In this document: positions 7,521-15,027 of the stretch, piece by piece | Layout: each line of letters opens with the position of its first letter | Numbering within the stretch: position 1 is the first letter of the stretch | DNA from: Pseudomonadota bacterium | GTDB lineage: Bacteria; Pseudomonadota; Gammaproteobacteria; UBA1113 | Assembly: GCA_021778015.1 (NCBI GenBank) | Contig: JAJYCX010000020.1 | Span: forward strand, 1 to 34,041 | Length of the DNA: 34,041 nt | Direction of reading: 5' to 3' | The notes under the pieces: generated by a model | The model's database searches: none | The model's input: the letters and a program-made list of their open reading frames with translations, nothing else | Told to the model about the DNA's origin: nothing | Made by a program: the position numbers and the translations under genes

Positions 7521-7548
7521 TATGCGTGGCATTCAATCACCACGCATA
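7521..7548. repeat. Inverted repeat upstream of guaD
   Basis: TATGCGTGG and CCACGCATA separated by 10 bases, in the non-coding stretch 7391-7621 between the divergent small gene and guaD. It could be an operator for either gene; there is no T-tract for termination. The remainder of that stretch shows only AT-rich sequence near 7560-7600. Confidence 0.4.
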
Positions 7549-7621
7549 CACACATCATAGCAAAATAAAAAAGAAAGTAAAAGCTTTTTTTGAAAAACAA
7601 TTGTAGTGTTAGGGAAAATTT

Positions 7622-8992
7622 ATGATTAAGAAGTTATTGCTTGCTATTGGTTTATTTAGCTTAAATTTTTTGTCAATCGCCACAGCAGAAGTTTTATATG
7701 TACGTGGTGCTGTTTTAGATTTCTATAAAGATCCGGGGCAGAGTACTCAGGCAGATAGTTACCATTATTTTCCAGATGGCTTGTTGATTGTTCAGGATGG
7801 GCATGTCAAAAAAGCAGGAAATTATAACACGCTAAAAACCGATATTCCGCACGGAGCTAAAATCGTGAGTTATCCTAAAGGACTTATAGTTCCCGGTTTT
7901 ATCGATACCCACATTCATTATCCACAAGTCGATATGATTGCTGCCGATAATGGTGGCCAGCTATTAGATTGGCTGACCCAGTATACCTTTCCTTTTGAAA
8001 AAAAGATGCAGAATCAACAATACTCCAAAGATAGTGCCAATTTTTTTATAGATGAATTACTCAGAAATGGCACTACAACGGCCAATATATTTGCTGCGAT
8101 CTATCCTCAGTCTATCGATGCCTTATTTGCGGTAGCGGATCAAAAACATATGCGTATTATTACAGGATTAGACATGGCCGATAGGAATGTTCCTGACTAT
8201 TTGATACAGAAACCAGCCATCGCTATTGCTCAATCAGAAGATCTTATTAAGAAATGGCACGAAAAATCCGGAACACGGTTAATTTATTCTATTGAATTTC
8301 GCTTTGCACCCACTACAACGCCTGTACTATTTGAACAAATTGAAGCTTTAAAGCAACGTTATCCTACGGTCCATATTCATACGCATATTTCAGAAAATAA
8401 GGCCGAGGTAGCTTGGGTAAAACAATTATTCCATACTGATAATTATTTGGATGTTTATCAACGCTACAATTTACTAGGCCCAAATACGCTGTTAGCGCAC
8501 GGAGTTTGGTTGACCACACCTGAGTTGCAAGAAATGTCTAAAACTAAAACCAGCGTTGCTTTTTGCCCATCGTCTAATTTATTTTTAGGCAGTGGCCTAT
8601 TCAATCTTGCCAAAGTGACGAGTAATCAGGTGACTGTTGGTTTAGGCACAGATGTGGGTGCCGGCACGAGTTTTTCTTTATTGCAAACACTCAATGAAGC
8701 GTACAAAGTGTTACAGATGCAGCAACAGACGTTAACGGGATTAAGAGGATTTTATTTAGCGACTTTAGGCGGCGCTAAGGCGCTTAACTTGGAAGACAAG
8801 TTAGGTAATTTTATGCCAGGTAAAGAAGCCGATTTTGTAGTATTGAATCTGGAAGGCGCGACGCCGTTGTTAAAACGCCGCTTGTCGTATACCGATACGC
8901 TGGAGCAAAAATTATTTGTACTCATGATGTTAGGCGATGACCGCTCTGTGATGGCGACTTATGTGGATGGGGCATTGGTGTATTCGGCATGA
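7622..8992 (+). CDS. guaD: Guanine deaminase with N-terminal signal peptide
   Basis: Converts guanine to xanthine and ammonia, using a single zinc ion in an amidohydrolase barrel. Metal and catalytic residues are all visible: H97/H99 in DTHIHYPQ, H255 and E258 in HTHISEN, H293 in LLAHGVW, D344 in GTDVGAGTS. The barrel starts near residue 23, and residues 1-22 form a textbook signal peptide: KK, a hydrophobic core LLLAIGLFSLNFLSIA, then ATA before Glu. Without it the mature length (about 434) matches cytosolic GuaD. An exported guanine deaminase is unusual and suggests use of guanine from the periplasm or host compartment. The ribosome site AGGGA precedes the ATG. It appears monocistronic, and the next genes are convergent. 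Confidence 0.9.
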   Translation: MIKKLLLAIGLFSLNFLSIATAEVLYVRGAVLDFYKDPGQSTQADSYHYFPDGLLIVQDGHVKKAGNYNTLKTDIPHGAKIVSYPKGLIVPGFIDTHIHYPQVDMIAADNGGQLLDWLTQYTFPFEKKMQNQQYSKDSANFFIDELLRNGTTTANIFAAIYPQSIDALFAVADQKHMRIITGLDMADRNVPDYLIQKPAIAIAQSEDLIKKWHEKSGTRLIYSIEFRFAPTTTPVLFEQIEALKQRYPTVHIHTHISENKAEVAWVKQLFHTDNYLDVYQRYNLLGPNTLLAHGVWLTTPELQEMSKTKTSVAFCPSSNLFLGSGLFNLAKVTSNQVTVGLGTDVGAGTSFSLLQTLNEAYKVLQMQQQTLTGLRGFYLATLGGAKALNLEDKLGNFMPGKEADFVVLNLEGATPLLKRRLSYTDTLEQKLFVLMMLGDDRSVMATYVDGALVYSA

Positions 8993-9003
8993 CGGAAATT
9001 ATT

Positions 9004-9291
9004 TTAATTTGAACTCGCTAATAGTTTCTCAATAACTTTATGATCCCTTTCTATACAAGTTAGTAATGCGATTGCTGCTGAATCAGGGTTTCTTTTTTCT
9101 TGCTCCCAATTGCGAATGGTTTCTAGATTGATATGATATCGCTCTGAAAATTTACGCTGAGTTAAATGGAGTTGTTTTCTAAGATTCTTGACGTCAAATT
9201 TAGGCCGCACTAATCTACCACTACCAGGTGTTTCTAAAGCTTCATAAATTGCATCAAGGATTTTACTTCCTAAGCTACTTTTGGTTTTCAT
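9004..9291 (-). CDS. HTH (XRE-type) antitoxin of a HigBA/NadS-like pair
   Basis: A 95-residue protein with a C-terminal helix-turn-helix: FDVKNLRKQLHLTQRKFSER, then YHINLETIRNWEQEKRNPD (residues about 32-70). NadS/HigA-2-like proteins have this layout and neutralise RelE-like toxins while repressing the operon. The start overlaps the toxin stop by four bases (ATGA), with the toxin encoded first as in HigBA systems. It is convergent with guaD, whose stop lies 12 bases away. Confidence 0.85.
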   Translation of the reverse strand: MKTKSSLGSKILDAIYEALETPGSGRLVRPKFDVKNLRKQLHLTQRKFSERYHINLETIRNWEQEKRNPDSAAIALLTCIERDHKVIEKLLASSN

Positions 9292-9638
9292 ATTATTTCA
9301 CCTCTGTATTTCTCAATCAATCCGGGTAGTACCCGTTTAAACTCGTTTTTTTCGTGATCTGATATATCTTCTTTTTCTGATTTACCATAAACCGTCATTA
9401 AAAGAATGAGCAGCTCCTCAGTATAATGATACAGTATTCTAACACCACCTCTTTTCCCGCGATTATTTTTTCCGTTTTCCCATCGTATTTTTCGAATACC
9501 ACCAGTACCGCTGATTACAGCCCCATTCTCGGGATATAGAGCAATGTGAACGAAAAAATCTTCCAAGGCTTCTTTGCTCATTAGTTTTTCAGCCAGCCGA
9601 TCAAACGCGGGCGTTGCTTTGATGTCAATATTACCCAT
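9288..9638 (-). CDS. RelE/HigB-type mRNA interferase toxin
   Basis: A 116-residue RelE/ParE-superfamily toxin. TPAFDRLAEKLMSKEALEDF, then GTGGIRKIRWE and GGVRILYHYTEELLILLMTV...KSEKEDISDHEKNEFKRVL is the HigB-2/RelE pattern with the basic residues expected for ribosome-dependent mRNA cleavage. The ATG at 9638 lies only four bases from a strong -10 box and has no Shine-Dalgarno sequence, so the transcript may be leaderless. Coupled with the downstream antitoxin gene. Confidence 0.87.
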   Translation of the reverse strand: MGNIDIKATPAFDRLAEKLMSKEALEDFFVHIALYPENGAVISGTGGIRKIRWENGKNNRGKRGGVRILYHYTEELLILLMTVYGKSEKEDISDHEKNEFKRVLPGLIEKYRGEII

Positions 9639-9642
9639 AGAT

Positions 9643-9671
9643 ATAGTAGTCCAATGGCCTAGTTATGTCAA
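9643..9671 (-). promoter_or_regulatory. Promoter of the toxin-antitoxin pair
   Basis: Minus-strand TTGACA (9671-9666), 17-bp spacer, TACTAT (9648-9643): close to the sigma-70 consensus. Transcription would begin about 7 bases downstream, at or next to the toxin ATG (9638). Confidence 0.7.
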
Positions 9672-9739
9672 ACCGGATTGTGCATTCCAAATCTATTATA
9701 GAATTATAATTATATGCAAATATATAGTGTGCGCGCATA

Positions 9740-9767
9740 ACCATATTGCCGACGTCGGGAATATGGT
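9740..9767. repeat. 28-bp GACGTC-centred palindrome, copy 2
   Basis: Second copy of the palindrome at 5849-5876; here the centre extends to CCGACGTCGG and the arms pair at nearly every position. It sits between the toxin promoter and the 3' end of the MarR gene. Confidence 0.7.
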
Positions 9768-9844
9768 CGATTTTGAATCGGATAGTGCCCCACGGCCATC
9801 GACAGCCAAACTGGGGTGCTCTCACGGTGGTTAATAGTCAAAAT

Positions 9845-10288
9845 TTAAGTGCTCTGCAAAGCTCCTTCTAAATTTGCGACAATCTTTTTTAACAGCTGCT
9901 GCAAAACAATTTTATCTTGCTTATTTAAACCCTTGGTGGCTACCTCATTGGTCATGAGGGCGCAAGAGATAACTTCATCCTGTAACAATTGTGCTTGTGG
10001 CGTTAAATAGATTTTGACTTCGCGCCTATCGGTTTCGCTACGCACCCGCCTAATCAATTGATCTCTTTCCATGCGATCCAGGGTTCTAACCGCCACGGGT
10101 TGCTCTATACCAATCTTACGATGCAGCTCGGCCTGGGTCTGCCCATCTCTATCCCATAATTGCACCAAAAAAGGCGTATAAGCATGAGTAATGCCTTGTT
10201 TTTTAAGGCATTGATTGGATAGGCGTACAAACAAACTGGCGACTTTCTTGGTTAAAGCAGAGGTACTTTCATTGGGATTATAATGCAT
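9845..10288 (-). CDS. MarR-family transcriptional regulator
   Basis: A 147-residue winged-helix regulator. FLVQLWDRDGQTQAELHRKI, then GIEQPVAVRTLDRMERDQLI and RRVRSETDRREVKIYLT is the MarR DNA-binding core with the wing motif (D-x-R-x). It is divergent from the adjacent efflux gene with about 95 bases between them, the usual layout in which MarR represses the pump and is released by a toxic ligand. I place the start at 10288 (MHYNPNEST), with AGGAG 11 bases upstream; longer starts up to 10351 would run into the efflux promoter. Confidence 0.88.
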   Translation of the reverse strand: MHYNPNESTSALTKKVASLFVRLSNQCLKKQGITHAYTPFLVQLWDRDGQTQAELHRKIGIEQPVAVRTLDRMERDQLIRRVRSETDRREVKIYLTPQAQLLQDEVISCALMTNEVATKGLNKQDKIVLQQLLKKIVANLEGALQST

Positions 10289-10305
10289 ATTGTAAGGGGC
10301 TCCTA

Positions 10306-10334
10306 TTGACTTGATACATGTCATGATATATAAT
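10306..10334 (+). promoter_or_regulatory. Promoter of the efflux pump gene
   Basis: TTGACT (10306-10311), 17-bp spacer, TATAAT (10329-10334), about 50 bases before the pump start. The spacer holds the partial dyad GATACATGTCATGATAT, a plausible MarR site, so repressor and polymerase would compete. Confidence 0.65.
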
Positions 10335-10383
10335 AGCACAATATGTACCATTATTCAATTAGCTCAAGCCATAGGATATAGAC

Positions 10384-11586
10384 ATGAAAAACGCCCGGAT
10401 CGCCACAAAATACATCATTCTTTTTTGTTTCTTAATGGCTGCTTTTACTCAGGCGGGCTTAGTGCTGTATACCTCAGCCTTCTTGCAAATTTCACAACAA
10501 TTGCAGGTCACATCTTCCGCCGTAGAATTTACTCTAACTGCCTATCTATTTGGTTTTGGATTTTCCCAATTGTTTTATGGAATCTTGTCGGATCGTTTTG
10601 GCAGAAAGAAGCTTATTGTAATAGGGCTCATCATTTTTTCGGCAGCATGCTTTTGGAGCATATTGGCTCAATCCTATATTAGCTTTCTATTATCTAGAAT
10701 TATTCAAGGCTTAGGCGTAGGTTCGTGCATGGTGCTGAGCAGAGCAGTTGTACGTGATTGCTGTACAGGCAAAGACTTTGTAAGAGCTGTAACCTATTTG
10801 TCTTCAGGTTTTGCCTTTGGTTTAGGAGTAACGCCGGTTATAGGCGGCCATTTATTAGATTTCTTCTCGTGGCGAGCCGACTTTGTTTTTTTATTGATTT
10901 GTAGCTTGGCATTACTGATCAGTGTGTTATGTTTCCTTCCGGAAACGCATCACAAGATAGATCGCAGTATTCCATTTACAAGTTTTTGTCAGCAAACGAC
11001 TCAGAATATACTGGTGATGCTGAAGATGAAAAGTTTCCTGTACTGTTTAGTAGGAGGCGTTGCCGCCTATGGTGTGATTATAGCCTATAATACCATGACG
11101 CCTTTTTTGTTTCAGAAAACACTGGGTTATAGCCCAGTAGCCTATGGTTGGCTCACCTTTATTATTGCTGCCGTTTATTATACTTCCACTAGTTCTACGC
11201 GGTTTTTCCTACGCACATTTAACAGCAATACCTTGATAAAAGCAGGCATTGCATTAATGCTGATCGCAGGAATTATAATGTTATTGGGCAACGTTTTGTT
11301 TACGCTTAATTTGTATGTGATATTTATACCGATGATGATAGCTACTTTTGCACAAGCCTTGATTTGGTCCATGAGCGTTGCGATTGCTTTAAAGGATTTA
11401 TCCCATATTGCTGGTACTGCAGCGTCATTATTTAGTTTCATTCAAATATTGCTATCGGCACTATTATCGGGACTGGTTGCTATTCCCAGCGAATCTAGCC
11501 AAATTCCACTGGCTATAGTGGTCATATCATTGGCGGTCATTGCTTGGGTTAGCTTCAAATTCAGTATTTTTAAGGCTGAAACATAA
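10384..11586 (+). CDS. MFS drug efflux pump, Bcr/CflA type
   Basis: A 400-residue inner-membrane transporter with about 12 hydrophobic segments. The MFS motif A is GILSDRFGRKK (about residues 66-76), followed by the drug:H+ antiporter region LSRIIQGLGVGSCMVLSRAV and RD, and motif C-like GFAFGLGVTPVIGG. These features, together with the length, match the Bcr/CflA multidrug/bicyclomycin-sulfonamide resistance group. An AGGA ribosome site precedes the ATG. Regulation probably comes from the divergent MarR protein. A diverged remnant of a similar gene's 3' end lies at 12984-13083. Confidence 0.9.
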   Translation: MKNARIATKYIILFCFLMAAFTQAGLVLYTSAFLQISQQLQVTSSAVEFTLTAYLFGFGFSQLFYGILSDRFGRKKLIVIGLIIFSAACFWSILAQSYISFLLSRIIQGLGVGSCMVLSRAVVRDCCTGKDFVRAVTYLSSGFAFGLGVTPVIGGHLLDFFSWRADFVFLLICSLALLISVLCFLPETHHKIDRSIPFTSFCQQTTQNILVMLKMKSFLYCLVGGVAAYGVIIAYNTMTPFLFQKTLGYSPVAYGWLTFIIAAVYYTSTSSTRFFLRTFNSNTLIKAGIALMLIAGIIMLLGNVLFTLNLYVIFIPMMIATFAQALIWSMSVAIALKDLSHIAGTAASLFSFIQILLSALLSGLVAIPSESSQIPLAIVVISLAVIAWVSFKFSIFKAET

Positions 11587-11603
11587 TTAGTGAAAAATGG
11601 CCT

Positions 11604-11636
11604 TATTTTAAGAAAAGCGCAGTTAATACACGAGCA
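11604..11636 (+). pseudogene. 33-bp glpK fragment
   Basis: Thirty-three bases identical to glpK 13224-13256 (encoding ILRKAQLIHE) lie 18 bases after the pump stop, in the non-coding stretch 11587-11857. Flanks diverge quickly on both sides. It is a detached piece of the neighbouring gene, now on the other side of the ankyrin gene. Confidence 0.85.
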
Positions 11637-11728
11637 TAGGCGTATATAGCCATCATAGTAAAGCGGATAGTGCTATTAAAAAAACTTGTTTTTATTGGCA
11701 ATTTTTTGAAAAAAACTCTTGCAGTGGT

Positions 11729-11757
11729 TTGACAATTTTACGTTAATTGTATACAAT
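11729..11757 (+). promoter_or_regulatory. Promoter of the ankyrin gene
   Basis: TTGACA (11729-11734), 17-bp spacer, TACAAT (11752-11757). This near-consensus sigma-70 promoter would give a leader of about 95 bases, AT-rich and otherwise featureless. Confidence 0.75.
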
Positions 11758-11857
11758 GGCGTTTTTATTTTACTACCATTTAAATTGAATTTTCAAAAAA
11801 AGTATAATATTATATACATTTTCCGGTTTATTATTTTTCATAGCGAGGTAAATTATT

Positions 11858-12790
11858 ATGGCTGCAAATACAGGTAATCTCAATAGTATAGTTAGAGAAT
11901 CTCTTCAAGAGAGAACGGCAAGAAAAAAAACAGAGTTAGAAGAGGTAGAAAGAGACTTAAAAGACTTGGCTTCTGCCGAGGAGGATGAGTTTGAAGCAAA
12001 ACTCAAAACATTCATAGGAAAGCATGGCGGAATTAACACGCAAGATAAACAAGGTAATACCTTGGCTCATCGCATGACATTTTCTGGACACGTATATGAT
12101 TTTTATAAAAAAATCGACATAATGTTCCAATACAATCCTGATTTCACGATTGCAAATAAGGAGGGAATGACTCCTATGCATTTAGCTGCAGTATGGAATC
12201 GAGAACGTTATCAATATCAGATTTTTCGCCAGTATGTTGCCTATGCTGCTAAAAAGCAATTTGATTTCGCTGCACTTGATGGAAGTGGGAAAGCTGTATT
12301 GCACTATGCCGCATATATCATATCTGAACAGTGTAATATTAAAATAATTATTGATGCAGTAAAAGAGAATAACCTGAAAACAGATTATAATGTAATATCC
12401 GCGTCAGGCAAAACAACACTTTTTTATTTGATTAACCACCAACGTTTTTATGAAGCAAAATTGCTTTTACAAGAAGGAGCTCGCCCAGCAGGTAATGTTA
12501 AAGATAGTGCTGAATACGCCGAAGCACAAAAGCTATTAGCGCAGCTTAAAGAAGAGCAAAATGAATTGTGTGGTGGTCTCTTGAAAGATATAGAAGAAGA
12601 AAAGAATGTGGAATTATCTAATGCAAAGGATTCTTTTTTTCATGCGGCCCGCCGTATGCAGATAGACTTAAAGATAGGTAAATTACCCAAAAAGATGGAT
12701 AAATGCGAAGAAATAGCGGCAGACTTAACTGAGATAATGCAAGTAATGGAAACCCCGATTCACCAACCAAGTAGTTGCACTTTTCAATAG
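11858..12790 (+). CDS. Ankyrin-repeat protein with coiled coil, candidate effector
   Basis: A 310-residue protein of unknown function. Residues about 15-50 form a charged coiled coil (ERTARKKTELEEVERDLKDL). Ankyrin-like units follow: GNTLAHRMTFSG (about 67), EGMTPMHLAAVWN (about 103), GSGKAVLHYAAYI (about 140) and SGKTTLFYLINHQRFYEAKL (about 188). The C-terminal third is helical and lysine/glutamate-rich. No signal peptide or membrane helix. Ankyrin proteins with such layouts are common type IV substrates in Legionella and Coxiella and bind host proteins; neither secretion nor target can be read here. It has its own strong promoter, and both flanks carry debris of the neighbouring pump and glpK genes, suggesting an inserted gene. 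Confidence 0.82.
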   Translation: MAANTGNLNSIVRESLQERTARKKTELEEVERDLKDLASAEEDEFEAKLKTFIGKHGGINTQDKQGNTLAHRMTFSGHVYDFYKKIDIMFQYNPDFTIANKEGMTPMHLAAVWNRERYQYQIFRQYVAYAAKKQFDFAALDGSGKAVLHYAAYIISEQCNIKIIIDAVKENNLKTDYNVISASGKTTLFYLINHQRFYEAKLLLQEGARPAGNVKDSAEYAEAQKLLAQLKEEQNELCGGLLKDIEEEKNVELSNAKDSFFHAARRMQIDLKIGKLPKKMDKCEEIAADLTEIMQVMETPIHQPSSCTFQ

Positions 12791-12843
12791 AAATTTTCAG
12801 CGCAAGATTTAAGTTCTTTCAAAGAAAGCTGTTTTTAAGAAAT

Positions 12844-12872
12844 CAAATGCCTCTATTGATACGAGGCATTTG
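12844..12872 (+). terminator. Hairpin downstream of the ankyrin gene
   Basis: A perfect 10-bp stem, CAAATGCCTC / GAGGCATTTG, with a 9-base loop, 54 bases after the ankyrin stop. No U-run follows, so termination is plausible but not certain. Apart from this hairpin and the pump remnant, I see nothing in 12791-13149. Confidence 0.45.
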
Positions 12873-12983
12873 GACGTAGGATCTATTACATTCAATCTTA
12901 TGGATTAAATGGTGTTTTTTTACTGAATCTTCTTTCATTATATACGAACGAAAACTGTTTATCAGGTAAGGCTAGCAGAAGTG

Positions 12984-13083
12984 CTTTAGTGATGATATCC
13001 TTAGTAATGATTTTTTGGCTTAATTTTAGAAACAGTGTTTTTAAAGCTGACGGAGAATATAGTAAAAAAACAACCTTCTAGAA
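12984..13083 (+). pseudogene. Remnant of an MFS pump 3' end
   Basis: Bases 12984-13050 align without gaps to the last 67 bases of coding sequence of the pump (11513-11579) at roughly 70% identity. The frame reads VMISLVMIFWLNFRNSVFKA against VVISLAVIAWVSFKFSIFKA, and stops at TAG 13081-13083. It lies upstream of glpK. A leftover of a second pump gene or an old duplicate. Confidence 0.65.
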
Positions 13084-13149
13084 TGTTTTAAAGCATAAAT
13101 ATGAACAAAAATACTAAGTCTTACACTAGGCCATCATAAGGAACAACTT

Positions 13150-14643
13150 ATGCCAAACACCATTCTTGCCATCGATCAGGGTACTAGCAGTACGCGTGCC
13201 ATTATATTTGATAGCCGTGGCAATATTTTAAGAAAAGCGCAGTTAATACACGAGCAAACGAGTGTTATCAATGATGATAACGAGGTCTTAAGTCGAGTCG
13301 AACAAGACGGCGAAGAAATTTGGCGCAATACACTCAGTGTTTGTAGGGAAGTCTGTGCAGGTGAGGCCATTAATAATATTGTCGCCGTAGGCATCACCAA
13401 CCAACGCGAAACTTTAGTGACTTGGGATGCAGTCACCAGTGAATTATTAGCGCCGGTGATCGTGTGGCAAGACAGACGCAGTGCCGATTTGTGTCTACAA
13501 TGGATAGATGCGGGCTTAGAATCGTGGATGCAACAAAAAACAGGTTTATTGTTGGATCCGTATTTCTCGGCCACCAAAATGCATTGGTTATTACAACACG
13601 ATGCAAAACTACGCACTTTAGCAGAACAAAAGCGTTTGCGTTTCGGCACCATCGATACCTTTTTGTTGTGGCGTTTAACAGGCGGCAAGAGTTATGCCAC
13701 CGATGTCACCAATGCCAGCCGTACCTTATTGATGAATTTACAAAGCTTACAATGGGATGAAGAATTATTGTCTTTCTTTGGCATCGATCGCAATTGCTTG
13801 CCTGAAATCAAAGAAAGTACTGCAAATTTTGGGACTATTGAGAAAGAATTATTAGGCAAGGCTTTGCCTATTGCCGCCATGGTGGGTGATCAACAAGCCG
13901 CTTTGGTAGGGCAGGCTTGTTTTGAGCCCGGTATGGCCAAAAGTACTTATGGCACCGGTTGTTTCTTATTGATCAATACAGGTGATAAACCGGTCTATTC
14001 TAAGCATCGCTTGTTAACCACGGTCGCTTATAGTGCCAAAGGACAATGCGCTTATGGTTTGGAAGGCAGTATTTTTGCTGCAGGGGTATGCATGCAATGG
14101 TTGCAGGACACTTTAAAGTTTATAGAAAATGCGAACGATGCGGAACATTGGGCTAGACAAATTGAAGACACTGGAGGAGTCTATTTAGTACCAGCCTTTA
14201 CGGGCTTGGGAGCGCCTTATTGGGATCCATGGGCGCGTGGCGCCATTGTAGGGTTAACACGTCATACGGGTATAGCGCATATTGTGCGTGCGGCATTAGA
14301 AGCAGTGTGTTATCAGACGGCAGATTTATTGGCAACGATGACGTTAGAGGGCGCTGTAATTCATGAATTACGCGTCGATGGCGGCATGACGGTCAATACT
14401 TGGTTATTGCAATTTTTAGCAGATATACTTCATTGCACTATCAAAAAACCACAGGTAATAGAAACCACAGCTTTAGGTGCGGCTTATCTTGCGGGTTTAC
14501 AAGTGGGCATTTACGATAATTTACAAGCCATTGCTGATCTCTGGCATGAAGAAAAAACGTATCACCCTGAAATGACGACCAGCAAACGTGAACACTTATA
14601 TCAAGGTTGGCGGCAAGCTGTGCGCAGAGTGTTGACGACATGA
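13150..14643 (+). CDS. glpK: Glycerol kinase
   Basis: Phosphorylates glycerol to sn-glycerol-3-phosphate using ATP, in the cytosol. The 497-residue protein has the FGGY-kinase signatures: TILAIDQGTSSTRAIIFD at the N-terminus, GITNQRETLVTWD (about 79-91), the ATP-site loop STYGTGCFLLINTG (about 264-277) and C-terminal ELRVDGGMTVNTWLLQFLAD (about 405-424). Length is normal. No glpF or glpD is adjacent, so glycerol uptake and oxidation genes must be elsewhere or absent. The leader region contains the pump remnant. A 33-bp piece of this gene is duplicated at 11604-11636. Confidence 0.97.
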   Translation: MPNTILAIDQGTSSTRAIIFDSRGNILRKAQLIHEQTSVINDDNEVLSRVEQDGEEIWRNTLSVCREVCAGEAINNIVAVGITNQRETLVTWDAVTSELLAPVIVWQDRRSADLCLQWIDAGLESWMQQKTGLLLDPYFSATKMHWLLQHDAKLRTLAEQKRLRFGTIDTFLLWRLTGGKSYATDVTNASRTLLMNLQSLQWDEELLSFFGIDRNCLPEIKESTANFGTIEKELLGKALPIAAMVGDQQAALVGQACFEPGMAKSTYGTGCFLLINTGDKPVYSKHRLLTTVAYSAKGQCAYGLEGSIFAAGVCMQWLQDTLKFIENANDAEHWARQIEDTGGVYLVPAFTGLGAPYWDPWARGAIVGLTRHTGIAHIVRAALEAVCYQTADLLATMTLEGAVIHELRVDGGMTVNTWLLQFLADILHCTIKKPQVIETTALGAAYLAGLQVGIYDNLQAIADLWHEEKTYHPEMTTSKREHLYQGWRQAVRRVLTT

Positions 14644-14687
14644 TTGATTTTTAAGTAAAGCTATTCTATATGAAAATCAGGATATAT

Positions 14688-14828
14688 ACCCATCGCCAAT
14701 GAAGATGCGAGATTTGAATAAACGTATTTAACTTTAATCGAAGCTTTGTCATTCTCGACGAAGTCGGGAATCCAGTTTTTCCTAGATCCCCGACTGCGGC
14801 CTCGCGGCCGCGTCGAGGATGACAACGT
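14688..14828 (+). repeat. Dispersed palindromic repeat, copy 1
   Basis: About 140 bp also present at 24526-24681. A shared lead (CATCGCCAAT-AAGATGCGAG) precedes nested inverted repeats: outer TTTGTCATTCTCGAC (14745-14759) against GTCGAGGATGACAA (14812-14825), inner GTCGGGAATCCAG against CTAGATCCCCGAC, and a GC-rich tip. The copy lies between glpK and the J-domain gene in a 384-base stretch that otherwise holds only the promoter at 14918-14946. Confidence 0.8.
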
Positions 14829-14917
14829 TTTAGTACTGCGTTCGCAGAAAGTATTGCTCCCGCATCTTGAGGTAGAATAGGTATATATCTTATTGATAAA
14901 AAACAACAAAAATAAAG

Positions 14918-14946
14918 TTGTATATTTTTTTGCTTATTGTTATAAT
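14918..14946 (+). promoter_or_regulatory. Promoter of the J-domain/ankyrin gene
   Basis: TTGTAT (14918-14923), 17-bp spacer, TATAAT (14941-14946), in AT-rich sequence, giving a leader of about 75 bases. Confidence 0.6.
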
Positions 14947-15027
14947 TTTTTTCGTTCTATATAGGCTTTTTTAGTGTTAGAACATAAAAAATATTTCATT
15001 ATAATAAAATAGTAGAGGGTAAAATAA

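Noticed and set aside
9631-9834. Small open frames around the toxin promoter and the palindrome at 9740
   Set aside because: They cross a strong promoter and a palindromic repeat and have no ribosome site or homology.
13176-13880. Long minus-strand open frames inside glpK
   Set aside because: Antisense shadows of a highly conserved gene; compositions are Ser/Leu/Cys-rich as expected of reverse frames.
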